Assembly: GCF_019320115.1 (NCBI RefSeq)
Contig: NC_089581.1
Span: 11,347,707 to 11,411,706, forward strand
Length of the DNA: 64,000 nt
Source of the DNA: Miscanthus floridulus
Taxonomy: Eukaryota; Streptophyta; Magnoliopsida; Poales; Poaceae
Direction of reading: 5' to 3'
Shown here: piece after piece, positions 33,484 through 45,419 of the stretch
How the letters are laid out: each line of letters starts with the position of its first letter
How positions within the stretch are numbered: position 1 is the first letter of the stretch
Position numbers and translations under genes: made by a program
Notes under the pieces: model-generated
What the model was told of the DNA's origin: nothing
The model's input: only the letters and a program-made list of their open reading frames with translations
The model's database searches: none

Positions 33484-34001
33484 TCTACTATACCAAAGAA
33501 GTGAACATGTCATCGTAGCACTTCTATTGTTTCATTATTTTGAGATAAAATAAAGTGGGACAGCAGAGATAAACAAATTATTGTTTCTGACGATTTCTCA
33601 CATACTGAAATTAATTATTGTTATCAGACAATGTGCGTGAGAAAGACTGAGAGTGAGAGATCGCAACATGATCCTATGGCCGGTCAAAGCAGACCAATGT
33701 AGTTGGTAAATGATAGTATAAACTTGCTACAGTACATGTATTGTACATATGCCATCCTTATTTGAGAAACATTCGAGGACGCGTGTGTTGTCATCATTTT
33801 GATGAGGGAGGGCAAAGAAAAAAGCAGTTTATGCAAGACAGCTTCATGGTCGGCTCATGCATAGCAGCTATTTCTTACATGTTTATGCCCTGTTCCGAGC
33901 TCTATGTTTGTACCACATTCCTATTTTTGCATGTTGAACATGACACTGAGCATCCACCATGACCGGGAGCTGCTGTGGCCTCAATAGTGGTGAAATACAT
34001 T

Positions 34002-34023
34002 CCCCTGATACCTCCCATTCCCA
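34002..34023 (-). ncRNA. Putative PHAS precursor 10: miR2118-type site 34002-34023
   Basis: CCCCTGATACCTCCCATTCC on the plus strand is one of the best matches to rice-type miR2118 (..CCTGATGCCTCCCATTCC): the differences are at the 5' end and one G:U-compatible change. No TATA box was seen within 150 bp upstream on the minus strand. Confidence 0.5.
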
Positions 34024-34839
34024 AGCTAATGACGTGCATATGCTCATGCGTGTAGTTTTGCAGGGGAAAATTACGCAATAGACAACTAGGGAGTGAAGGA
34101 CGACCACGCACGCAATTTCAAGAGATATGGAACGTCTCAAAGTAACTCAACTAAGCCCACGTTCATTCTAGTGGTAGTTACAGGAAAGCAAATATATAAG
34201 TGAGCTTGTCATTGTACTCCTCACTTTCTTTTAGATCAATGTGCAACAACCGACACAAATAAATTATTGTATCAGACAATAATTTGTCTGTGAAGGTGAG
34301 GTGTCGATCGGAACATGAAACACTTGCAGCTGCACTGAAAATTATAGAAAAGTGTATAAAAGTGTATCTCAGAAACGTCAAATTTATAATGGTATGAATC
34401 TAATTAACCCATAAATCAATAGCCCCTTTCTATTTTGATGTTCACCACCCCTGTGGAATACATTTTTTTTGTTGCTAATTAGCCTCTCCGGCTCATGCTT
34501 CATTAAGAGGAGATTAGAGTTTTGTTATATGACTCATACCATTCAGACTCCCCTAGGAATTATGATTGTTGCACCGCAGAGAAGTCGAATCGTATGCACG
34601 ACCATGAAACGGCATTTTACTTTGTACAATTACACGGTCGAGCTTTTGCAACCAAAACATAAATAAAGCTATCCTGGGGAGTGGCGACCAAGGAAGCGAC
34701 ACGCGAAGCAGGCGAGGTACAGTCGCACAAAGGCTGAGATCTGCTGCATGACAGTGCATGGGTCAACATCTTGGGGGGAGCTGCGCGGAGCAGCCTACAG
34801 CTGTCCAGCAGGGGGCCTGAGGCCAACCAAGTCAAATTG

Positions 34840-34965
34840 CTCCTGATGCATCTCATTCCAAAGCTAGTGGGTTTGCTGCTGCTGCTGCTGCATATAAAAG
34901 ATGCAAATATATAAAGAGCTTGAGTCTATCAAGTGAGCCCAGCAGGATACTAGTACTTATATATA
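34840..34965 (-). ncRNA. Putative PHAS precursor 11: miR2118-type site 34840-34861 and TATA box
   Basis: The plus strand reads CTCCTGATGCATCTCATTCC. Minus-strand TATATATA at 34958-34965 lies 97 bp upstream. The nearby AGCAGGAT sequence recalls the promoter flank of copies 2 and 3. A (CTG)5 tract lies in the leader (about 34875-34891). Confidence 0.55.
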
Positions 34966-35052
34966 GCAAAGAAATTATCTTAGTTGCAGCTGTTTATGAG
35001 CACTATATGTTACGTAAGTTTTCGCGCGGCACGTGCTACGAGTGAGAGGGTA

Positions 35053-35195
35053 TGTTCGGCTTATCTCATATTCGGCTCGTTCGGCTTGTTTTCTCAGCTG
35101 GAACAATATTTTTCTCTCACAACAATTTAATTAGAACAGTGTTTTTCAGTCAGTTTCAGTCAAGTTTCAGACCGACGAACGGGACCAAAGTGGTT
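35053..35195. mobile_element. Degenerate MITE-like sequence
   Basis: Text such as TTCGGCTTGTTTTCTCAGCTG, CAATATTTTTCTCTCACAAC and the right-hand ACGAACGGGAC resembles a dispersed grass MITE family with TGTTCGGCT-type ends. The ends are decayed and no target duplication is evident. Confidence 0.35.
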
Positions 35196-35432
35196 TTATG
35201 GTTTAGGTTGTTAGCTTCTTGGATTTTTTACTTGTTGTCACTTCATGTGGAGGGCCTCAATCTCGCCCACCACACTTGGAGCTTGGGCATGTTATCCCCA
35301 TAATTGGGGCGAACTTGAAGTCTGCAGCATGACATCAGTGGAGTAGGCGAATGTCAAATCATAGTACTATGTTGGAATTCCTTCCTCTACGCAAGATGAT
35401 GGGCCGTGCCCCATTGGACACCTTTCTGCGCT

Positions 35433-35454
35433 ATGACCAATACCGCCCATGAAT
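35433..35454 (-). ncRNA. Degenerate miR2118-type site 12
   Basis: ATGACCAATACCGCCCATGA has the CCGCCCAT core and spacing of the other sites but a poor 3' end. No TATA box was found. It is the last recognisable member of the series. Confidence 0.22.
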
Positions 35455-35839
35455 GCATTACTCCACACAAAAAAAAACATCATATATTATCGGAGTGTGC
35501 AACCGCCGCTCTCTCCCTCTTTCTCCCATGGCTCAGCTGCCATTGTGCTCTACATCCCACAATGATGACCTGGATAAGATTTCCAATGTTCATGCCCACC
35601 ACACCTTCAAGGTGCTCGTCTTCCTTGTCTCCATGGAAAGCTCGAAGGAGATAGGATAAGCAGAGGATGGGTGATGTGAACAAAGAAGAGTTGGCTGGCG
35701 GGTTGGTAGGAGGATGGGTGGTCAGCTGATCCAGCAGCGGTTGCTGATTCTTTTTTTTTTTTGACGTTAAGTGGTTGCTGATTTTGTTAGGAGTGGGGAG
35801 CAGGTAACGCTGACACTACTGGCCAAAACATATCTATAA

Positions 35840-36128
35840 GACTATCTCCAACAACAACACCTAAAATACAAGATTCATTTAATGTTTGGGTAGCGCTACA
35901 GTCGAATGGTTCAATACCTATTCGACATCATCTCCAACAACATGACCCAAAAGAGAATCCTTTCAGCAAATGAGTTTTCAAGAGATATGATACTCATATT
36001 TGGGTTGTGCCTCTCAGACAACCTAAAATGGGTCTCCCGTATAGGTACTCTCTTAGAGGCTGATTTTAGGTCTCCTGCTACCCATTTTAGGTTTAGATGC
36101 CCATATAGATCATCTGTTGGAGACAGTC
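35840..36128. mobile_element. Short Harbinger-like MITE
   Basis: The left end GACTATCTCCAACA and the right end TGTTGGAGACAGTC are near-complementary, flanked by TAA on both sides (35837-35839 and 36129-36131). It is 289 bp, without coding capacity. An internal second CATCTCCAACAACA sequence suggests a partial end duplication. Confidence 0.7.
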
Positions 36129-36296
36129 TAACAAGACTTTCATCAGGTACATGTATAGACAAAACACTAGTATTGATTGTCTTTCATTGCTATGGCAAAC
36201 ATGTTATGATCGATATATATTGTCTCTGTACATGCATGACTTTGTCTCCCTCTCTAGTAGTAGCTAGAAAATCTTTTAAGCATACATAATTATTAT

Positions 36297-36785
36297 TTAA
36301 AAAGGAAAGCGACGCCCCACCGGCCAGGCGGCCAGGCGTGGACGGGGCTCGCCGCGCTTGGTAAGGTGAGGCCCCCCCTCGGCGTCGGGCAAGCTCGTGA
36401 AATCCACATCCAGTAGGGTGAACGATGTCCCTCTGCGCATGCAGCGATCCACGATGACGCACCTCGCCATACAGAAGGTGCCGTTGCCAAGATATGTGAG
36501 GCTCATCATTTCACCGTCTGGGACGCCGTTCCCGTGCTCCGTAGGAGACTTCCACACATGCCGCACCACACTGGTGGGCGGTGCTCCTTCTGGGCCTCGA
36601 CGACATCAATGGCGCACACCTGGTGGCAGTGGCTAGAGTCATAGCTGGGGACTAGGCCAACAGCGCAGCCGAGCTCCTCAACGAAGAAGGCGCAGTGCGA
36701 GAGGAGCGGCAGCTGCCAGCTTCCCTCCACCCGCCACGCGCACGCGCTTGAGAACAAGTCCAAGGAGAAGGTGCCCCTTTCCCAC
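36297..36785 (-). pseudogene. DUF1618-type protein gene, 3' fragment (interrupted by Gypsy element 2)
   Basis: On the minus strand, starting at the retroelement's target duplication (36781-36785), the sequence codes for WERGTFSLDLFSSACAW.. and SHCAFFVEELGCAVGLV. After a one-base frameshift near 36570 it continues RHVWKSP.. and LTYLGNGTFCMAR. These runs match the layout of grass DUF1618 proteins (GTYSFDT-like block, then LGNGRFC-like block). The reading frame from the 5' fragment at 50339-50658 joins exactly onto this one when the element and one copy of the 5-bp duplication are removed. The frameshift shows that the gene has decayed independently of the insertion. The function of DUF1618 proteins is unknown. 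Confidence 0.75.
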
Positions 36786-37579
36786 TGTTGTAACATGGCC
36801 ACCGCGAGCGGCGAAGACCTGCGCTGTCAGCAGGTTACGAAGGCATCTCCGACCTGTTACCAAAATGGTTAGATCAGGCTTGCAGGCAGCGGGCGACGGC
36901 CCTGACGCGGTCTCCGCCTAACTAACCTTCTCGTAGGCGTCTCCGGCCGACGGGGCGGAGGCCGCTCCGCCAGGAGACTAATTAAATGCCAACATTGTTT
37001 GGGTATGTGCAGGTAACCAGACGAGGGAGCTCGTGGACTACGCGGGTGCTCCAGCGTGGTCTCCGCCCGTCGGGGCGGAGACCCAGGCAGGAGATCAGCG
37101 ATCCTGGGATGCCGGAGGTCTACGGCTTTGGCACTCCTAGAGGCGGAGGCCCGAAGGCTCATCATCGGATCCTGAGGCCGGACAGAGCGGAAACCCACGG
37201 CGGAGGCCTTAAAGCCCATCGCCGAGTCTTGAGGCCCGATGGGCCGGTTGATCATGCAGGCCCAGTACCAGATGGCGGCATGGCAAGATTACCCCCGAGA
37301 CGAAAGGCGAGTAGAGGAATATCCCAAGAATGTACTGTAGCAGTTGAGGGATACTACTGTAAACTCTGTGAATGTGGTAGTTGAGCCCTATAAATAGGGG
37401 GCCACTTGTAACAGTAAAGGGTTGGTTGGTGGATGAATTAATGAAACCATAGCTTTCCGTGCCATTCCCTTACCACTCTCCCCCCTGTCGCTCCTCTCCC
37501 AAGCCTCCGCCCAAGGGCGACGTCCAACGGGCGGAGGTCCCGGTCTCTCCCACGTTGATTGAAACCGCAAGTTTCAACA
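36786..37579 (+). repeat. 5' LTR of Gypsy element 2
   Basis: 794 bp, TGTTGTAACATGG to AGTTTCAACA, with a TATAAATA box at 37389-37396 that should drive the genomic RNA. Confidence 0.96.
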
Positions 37580-37616
37580 TTGGCGCCCACCGTGGTTTGG
37601 CCAAGGCAAACCAACG

Positions 37617-40600
37617 ATGGCAGGGAAAAGAAAGACCACCACCAGAGCAGCAGTGACCACGGGTCAGCGAGAAAGGCCTAGGCGCAACATTCGTAGCGCC
37701 TACGCAACCTCGCCAGCAGAGGACGACACCAGAGCAGATGCCCAGGGTCAACCACCGGAACCCCAAGATCCTGAGATTCAAGATTCGGAGGCCTAACCAA
37801 ACTCATCCATAACACCCGAGCAAGAACTGCAACAGCTGCAAGCACAGTTGCAAAGAGCGCAACAAGAGAGGGACAGAATGGCAGCAGCATTCGCAGCTAA
37901 TCAGCAAGCTGTTCAAGCGTCAGCACAAGCAGCAGAAATAAGGCAGCAGTTGGCAGTCCTACATGCTGAGATGCTAAGTATGCAGCATGCAGTACCGGCG
38001 ACAACCTCCGCAATCCCAGCCTCCGCAGCAACACCAACTGCAACCATGCTTCAAGGTCCTACGCCAGTGATCAGCCAGCCGACGATGCCATCTCAGGTGA
38101 TGCGGAGGCCTATCGATCCCAAGTCCCCACTATCTAAAGGCATACAACAGTCGCCATGGCCAACAGCGTACAAGCCAATCACACTACCAAAGTTCAACAG
38201 AAAAACTGACCCCCATCAGTTCATTATAAGTTACGAGGCAGCAGTAGCCTCCGCCGGCGGAGACAACGCCGTCTTGGCAAAGTCATTTGTCATTGCAGCC
38301 GAAGGCGACGCGCTGGCTTGGTATTCTATGCTCAAACCAAGTACAGTCTATTCTTGGGAGAACCTCCGAGACAAGATATTGGCAAACTTCAAGGGGCTAA
38401 CAGCACAGTCGCTGACTTCCACAGATCTGTTCCAGTGCAAGCAAATGCAGGGAGAGACACTACACGACTACTTCCGAAAATTCGTGCAACTAATGGCGAA
38501 GGCACCAGACGTCCCAGACGAGATCGCCATCGAAGCAGCGATCAAAGGTCTCTGAATTGGGTCGTTCGCAGCACACCTAGCAAGAAAGAAACCAACTTCC
38601 ATACAACAGTTGTATGACGAGTTCGAGAAGTACTGCAGATCAGACAATGACCTCCGCAAAAGGCTGGAGGAGCAATGATAAAACAGACAACAAAACAGCA
38701 GCAAAAATTCCCAGAAAACATATACCAACCAGAATGTATCAAATCAGAAGCCAGGCCAGGGGCAAGTGCTCAGCATCGAGGGTCAACCTCACCCCGAGCA
38801 AGGGCAACAGGCAGCGCCAACACGGCCGGAGACCTAGACAAGGAACCAAGGTCGGCAAGGTTACCAAGGCAAAAACTGGAACAGAAACCAAAGCCAGAAA
38901 CAACACAGGCCATATTGCGTTTTTCACGGCGAAAATACAGGGCACAGCACCAAAGATTGTCCGGAGACAAAAGAAACACAGGAAAGAATGAAGAACAAGC
39001 AGACTGCCCAACCTTCAACACAGCAGAGCGCAAGAGAGGTCAACACCACCTACACAACTGGCCACCAGCAGTACTGCCCAATGTACCCAGCGCTAAACGC
39101 AACCCAAATACATCCCTCCACACTGGCCTCTGCCTATTACCCAAACTTCCTACCAGCATGGCGGTCATCACCTTCGCAGCAGCCTCCGCCGAGAAACTAC
39201 AGGTCGGAGGCAAGCCTGACCTACATAAACCCAAAATCTCCCCATATAACCTACCTCGAAAGAAACCCATCGGAACAAAACCGAATAAGGTTCAAGCCTC
39301 CGCCACCACAGCACCACATGCAGCAATTACCTCCGCCACCACCTCACAACCCACCCCCAACGCCAAAAAACGAGCCAAACCCAGAAAACCAAGTCAACCC
39401 TCATGGAGCACTGCCAACAATAGGCATGATATTGCCAATCGCCGGAGGATCATCAATGGAGTTTCAAACTAAAAAGCAGAAAAAAGATCACCTCCGCCTG
39501 GTAAACAATGTAGCAGTCCAAGGCCCGGTGAAACACTCAGATTGGTCCAGAGTCCCAATCACCTTCACAGAAGAAGATCTCCAGCTAGAGAGCTACCCTC
39601 ACGCAGACGCAATGGTGATCAAGACCAACATAGCAGCATGGGAGATAAGCAGAATATTGATCGACACTGGCAGTTCAGCAGATATCATCTTCGCAAATAC
39701 CTTTGACCAAATGAAGCTCAGCAGAAATCAACTTCAGCCCTCCGAATCCCCTTTAATAGGATTCGGAGGCAAGCAGATACAAGCATTAGGAAAAATCTCA
39801 CTCCCAGTGTCGTTCGGAACCCAAGCGAATGCCAGAACCTAGTACATAACCTTCGACGTCGTCGATCTGTATTACCCATACAATGCCATCTTGGGCAGAG
39901 GATTGACAACCAAATTCAATGCAGCCCTGCATATGGCCTACCTATGCATGAAAATACCAGCACTCCATGGTATTATCACAGTCCGAGGTAGCCAGAAAGA
40001 AGCAAGAAACATAGAGAAAGCTATCTACAGAGCCCAAAGAAACATCAATGCAGTTGAGTCAGCGAACAAAGAACTAGAGCCTCCGAACATGCCCAAAGGA
40101 GAAACAGATATGGTAGGTCAAGAAGAGACAAAGCTGATCCCTCTAGAAAAAGAGTTACCAGATAGAAAAGTAACAATCAGCTCAAAATTGTGCAAGGCAG
40201 AAGAGAAAGAGCTCATGGTAACCCTAGTAAAAAACAAGGACATCTTCGCCTGGTCAGCCTCCGACCTCCAGGGAGTCAGCAGGGACATCATACAGCACGA
40301 ACTGGATATCAATGAAAACATGAGACCAAGAAAGCAGAAACAGAGAAAAATGTCGGAGGACAGAATCCTGGCAGCAAAGGCGGAGGTGCAAAGATTGCTA
40401 GATGCAAAAGTGATCAGGGAAGTCAAGTATTCAGAATGGCTTGCAAACGTAGTCTTGGTACCAAAGAAAAATGGCAAAATGAGAATGTGCATAGATTTCA
40501 CAGATCTGAATAAAGCTTGCAAGAAAGACCCTTTCCCATTGCCAAGAATAGATGCCTCCGTCGACAAGGCAGCTAGATGCCAGAGGTTCTCTCTCCTTGA

Positions 40601-43334
40601 CTGTTTCTCTGGGTATCACCAAATCTGGATGAAAAAAGAAGACGAAGACAAGACAAGTTTCACCACCCCATTCGGGACATACTGCTACACCAGAATGCCG
40701 AAGGGACTCAAGAATGCCGGAGCAACCTTTGCCAGAATGACAAAGGAGGTTTTGGGATCACAGATAGATAGAAACATCATAGCCTATGTCGACGACATAG
40801 TGGTCATGAGCAAGAACAAGGATGATCATGTCTTCGACTTACAGGAGACCTTTGCCAACCTCAGGACAGCTGGCCTCCGCCTCAACCCAGAGAAATGTAT
40901 ATTCGGAGTCACAAAAGGGAAGATGCTCGGTTATATCATAAGCAGCAAAGGCATCAAAGCGAACCTGGACAAAACCAGAGCAATAATGGCAATGGCAGAG
41001 CCCAAAAACAAGAAAGAAGTACAAAAGCTGACGGGAAGAATAGCAGCGCTCAATAGATTCATCTCAAAATCAGCAGAACGCAGCCTACCCTTCTTCCAAG
41101 CCCTGAGGGGCGGAGACAACTTCGAATGGGGGTCCAAGCAGTCGGAGGCATTTCATAACTTGAAAGAGTATCTAGCAAACTCACTGATGGTCTCCGTCCC
41201 AGAATCGGACAGCCACCTATTGCTATATGTGGCGGCCTCCAACTATGCAGTCAGCGCAGTCTTAGTCCACGAGCTGGAAAAAGAATCAGGAAAAACTTAA
41301 AAACCAGTTTATTTCATCTCAGAAGCAATGTCCGGAGCCAAGCTAAACTATACAGAGGTAGAGAAAGTTGCCTACGCAGTGCTGATGGCATCAAGAAAAC
41401 TAAAGCATTACTTCCAAGCCCACGAAATCTCAGTTCCAACATTGCTGCCACTACAAGACTTGCTCAGAAACAAAGAAGCCTCCGGCAGAATAGGCAAATG
41501 GGCTACAGAGCTATCATAGTTTGGTATCTCATATGTCCCCAGAACAATAATCAAATCACAGGCATTAGCTGATTTTGTAGTAGATTGGACACCTCTAACA
41601 GAGCCCAAGATACAACCAACAACTCAAGGCTGGATAGCATTCATGGATGGAGCCTAGGGCCAAGCCGGAGCAGGAGCCTCCACCGTCCTAACGGCACCCT
41701 CCGGCGTCAGACTGAAATACACAGCAAGGCTAGAGTTCAAATCAACAAACAACATAGCAGAATATGAAGGCCTAATCTTAGCGCTGAGCAAAGCAAAGGC
41801 CCTAGGGGCAAAAACATTGACAATCAAAACAGATTCTCAAGTGGTCACTGGCCAAGTAGAGAAAGAATACACAGCAAGAGAGCCAGAACTAATCAAATAC
41901 CTATCCATTGTTAGAAATTTGGAGCGGAGATTCGAGGGTTTCACCCTGAAGCACATCCCAAGATCAGAAAATGCAGAGGCAGATAAATTGGCAAAGGCTG
42001 TGGCAAACAACCTGCCACTGCCACCAAACACTTTTTACCAGATCTTGAAGTCTCTGGCAATTGCGGAGATATCTAAGGCACTCAAACCCATACTACACCT
42101 GCAAAATGAAGATTGGAGAAAGGTGATAACAGAATTCCTAGAAGGCAAAACCACCGAAGAAGATGAAGCAAAAGCAGCAAGAATACAGGCCAGGGCAAGA
42201 AATTACACAATCATAAATGGCGTACTATACAAGAAAGGAGTAGTCTAGCCTCTCCTCAAATGCATATCGCAGAGCGAAGGCATAGAGTTGCTTCAAGAAA
42301 TACACTCAGGAATTTGTGGGTCGCACATTGGCTCCAGAGCTCTATCAGCAAAGGCAATAAGGCAAGACTTTTATTGGCCAACACACATACAAGACGCAGA
42401 GCAGACAGTCAGAACATGCAAAGCATGCCAAACATTCTCTCTAGGACAGTCAAAACCATCGTCGAAGACCCAGCTTATACCTCCGACATGGCCGCTGCAA
42501 AGATGGGGGATGGACCTGGTCGGCCCATTACCGCCATCCTAAGGAGGAAACATATTCGCAGTAGTAGCAGTGGAATATTTCACAAGATGGATAGAGGCAA
42601 AGCCACTGGCGAAGATAACCTCAGAAACTATTAGAAAATTCTTCTGGCAGAACATCATTTGCAGATTCGGTGTACCGAGGATCCTGACAGTAGACAACGG
42701 CAAACAATTCGATTCAGAGAACTTCAAACAATTCTGCAAAAGCATAGGGACAAAACTAGCCTTCGCCTCGGTATACCACCCAGAGTCCAATGGCGTTGTG
42801 GAAAGAGCAAACAGAATAGTGTTTTCAGCAATATCAAAAACATTGCTGGGCCTTCGCAAAGGAAAATGGATAGATGAATTACCTAGAGTTATTTGGTCAC
42901 ACAATACATCCGTCTCAAGAACAACAAGATTCACACCATTCAAACTGCTTTATGGAGAAGAGGCCATGATGCCAGAAGAAATAAAGCATGAAAGCCTCCA
43001 CACAACGAGTCAGCTGATGTTGCAAGATGAAGAATATGCAAAAGAAACAATAGAAGCAATAAGACTGGAAGCAGTCGAAAACATTGCAAAATATCAGTCC
43101 CAAACCAAAAACTGGAGAGACTCCTAGGTGGTAAGGAAAGACATAAAACACGGAGACCTTGTGCTCAGAAGAAAACCCAACGCACAACTTGTCGGCAAGT
43201 TGCAACCGAAATGGGAAGGCCCATACACAGCAAAGGCAGCAGGCCGACCTGGTTCTTTCCACTTGACCGACAGCGAAGGCGTCACGACAACCCACACATG
43301 GAATATTGATAGCCTTCATAGATACTACATCTAG
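37617..43334 (+). pseudogene. gag-pol polyprotein of Gypsy element 2, one frame with about eleven stops
   Basis: From the ATG at 37617 a single frame can be followed for 5.7 kb without frameshift. Gag has a Gln/Ala-rich coiled region (37810-37990), a capsid domain to about 38640 and a Cys/His knuckle-like CVFHGENTGHSTKDC near 38915-38960. The protease motif DTGSS is at 39662. RT spans about 40340-41030, with SGYHQI (about 40609) and YVDD (40785-40796). RNase H runs to about 41510, and a second RNase H lies at about 41625-42010. Integrase (42250-43110) has its His/Cys zinc part at 42300-42440 and core residues in MDLVGP, TVDNG and VVERA. Stops include those at about 37794, 38553, 38678-38683, 38838, 39841, 41298, 41517, 41656, 42246, 42541 and 43125. 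Most differ from element 1 by C-to-T in a Gln codon. No functional protein is expected. Confidence 0.93.
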
Positions 43335-43677
43335 GCAATGTACCAAAGGGCAACCTCTGCAAAATATAAGCGGAGGCCCCTCCATGCATTTACCTTAGTT
43401 TTTTTACTTCAACCAAAACCAAATGTAAAAGAGCCTGCACTCTTTTCCTCACAGGGGAACTCCAAGCGGAGGTGAGGTTTTTAATGAGGTAGGCTCAATG
43501 TAAAAATCCTCTACAAGTATAAAGAGGTAATTCCCCAAAAGAATGCCCTAAAAACCCAAAACCGAAAGCGGCCAGCTCTGGCGCCGTAATATTCGGTAAA
43601 CAAAAACTAAACGTCCTTTCAAAGCGCCAGCCATAGGCAAGGGCAATTTGAAACAACCTTTATGGCCAAACAGGCCT

Positions 43678-44080
43678 TCGACCTTGACAAAGACCTGACC
43701 AAAGTCAGGCATCAAGGCAAAATTTTCTTTTGGCCAAAGAGGCCTCCGACCCTTGACAAAGACCTGACCAAAGTCAGGCATCAAGGCAATATTTTCTTTT
43801 GGCCAAAGAGGCCTCCAACCCTTGACAAAGACCTGACCAAAGTCAGGCATCAAGGCAAGATTTTCTTTTGGCCAAAGAGGCCTCCGACCCTTGACAAAGA
43901 CCTGACCAAAGTCAGGCATCAAGGCAAGATTTTCTTTTGGCCAAAGAGGCCTCCGACCCTTGATAAAGACCTGACCAAAGCCAGGCATCAAGGCCAAAAC
44001 TTTTGGCCAAACAGGCCTCCGACCCTCGAATAAGACCTCAACAATTTCAGGCGCCAAGGAAAAAACAACCTCGGCTAAAC
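43678..44080 (+). repeat. 69-bp tandem repeat in the 3' region of Gypsy element 2
   Basis: Five good copies and one decayed copy of a 69-bp unit containing GACAAAGACCTGACCAAAGT and TTTTCTTTTGGCCAAAGAGG. Since 69 is a multiple of three, both strands stay open: the plus strand reads repeated DLTKVRHQGKIFFWPKRPP. I see no reason to think it is translated. Tandem repeats at this position are known in Tat elements. Confidence 0.9.
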
Positions 44081-45419
44081 AGGCCTCCAACCTCAAAAAA
44101 AACCCTAGCATCAGGGGCAACAAATTTGTGGCGTCAGAACCAGGAAAAAGGTCTCCACCATCCAAAACAGGAAAAACAATAAGTGCCTAACAAAACACTG
44201 CCACCAATGCGGCCCCAGACCTCTTTACTTCAAAAAGATCCCAAGGGGAACAAATAATTCAGGCAAGATACAGGCCATTAAAGCCAAGATACATTCCAAC
44301 TAACAACGTACAAAAATGTTAACACTCGAAAGCCACCACCCCACTATAAAAACGGATTCCCCCCATGCCCTTAAGAAACTCAGTCGGCATAAGGCGCAAG
44401 GGCGCAAGGGGGGAGCAAGGCATAGCACATGCAAAAGCCATAGCGATAGCCATGGAGGCTGGGGTCTCCTTAGATATCCAAGTCGGCCATAGATATTGTA
44501 CAAAAACTCGTAAAATCGGAGGCAACAGTAGACAGTCGGAGACAGTGGGAAAAGAGAGAGGGCCTACGGCACGGTGATGAACAGCAAAGGCCTACGGAAG
44601 GAGGGGGATATCGCACGAAAACTCATAACATCCCCCTGACGCCGGAGACCTAACCTGCCGTCTCCAAAGATCAACCATGTCCCACGGGTGTGCGGCGTCG
44701 GAGACCCATGCCTCCAGACAGCTAAAACACCCAGCTAAAGAAATATCAAAAGTCTCCGCCATCTGCACAAGCTGTGCCAAACCTCCAGTCGGATCGAACA
44801 CCGATTCGGCAAGCCTCGCCAGGTGGACTTCAAGTACGCCTCTGCCGGTTGAAAAACTGCGGAGACTTCTACCCCGGCCATCAAGCAAGCACAGAGAATG
44901 AGAAAAAATGGGGCGAAGGTCCTGGCCACCACCTCTGTATCGTGCTCGATCGCCCAAGCAAAGGACAATGGTGTGCGAGCTCGGGACTAGACGATATATG
45001 TAAACTACCACGACGGGCTCAAGCCACCACACAAACAATCAGGAAAGTGGACCTGTCTTGTATTCCATAAAGCGTCGAGAAACATTCTTACAGGACACCA
45101 ACTTGAAATAAAATCCTAACTATTGTGGCGGAGGTCTGCGCCAAGCAAGCACGCAAGTAAACCCAGCGCGCTCGTCGTCTATGTCAAACCTAATTGACTC
45201 AAATACATCGCGCGCAACGCTACGGGGAAAGGCCGAACGCCAATACTCCCAAAGCTCTCCGCTCACGTAAATACCATCGTTGTAGAGAGTCAAAGGAGCA
45301 ACATCGTGCGCAGGCTCCTGATTCGAAACCTGCGCAAGGTTAAAATTTTCCACAAAACCATTCAGAACAAAATAAACTTTATTCACAAAAGTCCAGCTGG
45401 ACTGCAAGATACACGCTAG

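Noticed and set aside
21908..34861. The miR2118-like 22-mers as MIR2118 genes on the plus strand
   Set aside because: By eye no near-complementary star arm was found within about 200 nt of most copies (only short pairings at 22921 and, across a MITE, at 33103), and TATA boxes point the other way. An RNA-folding run on each 300-bp flank could still overturn this.
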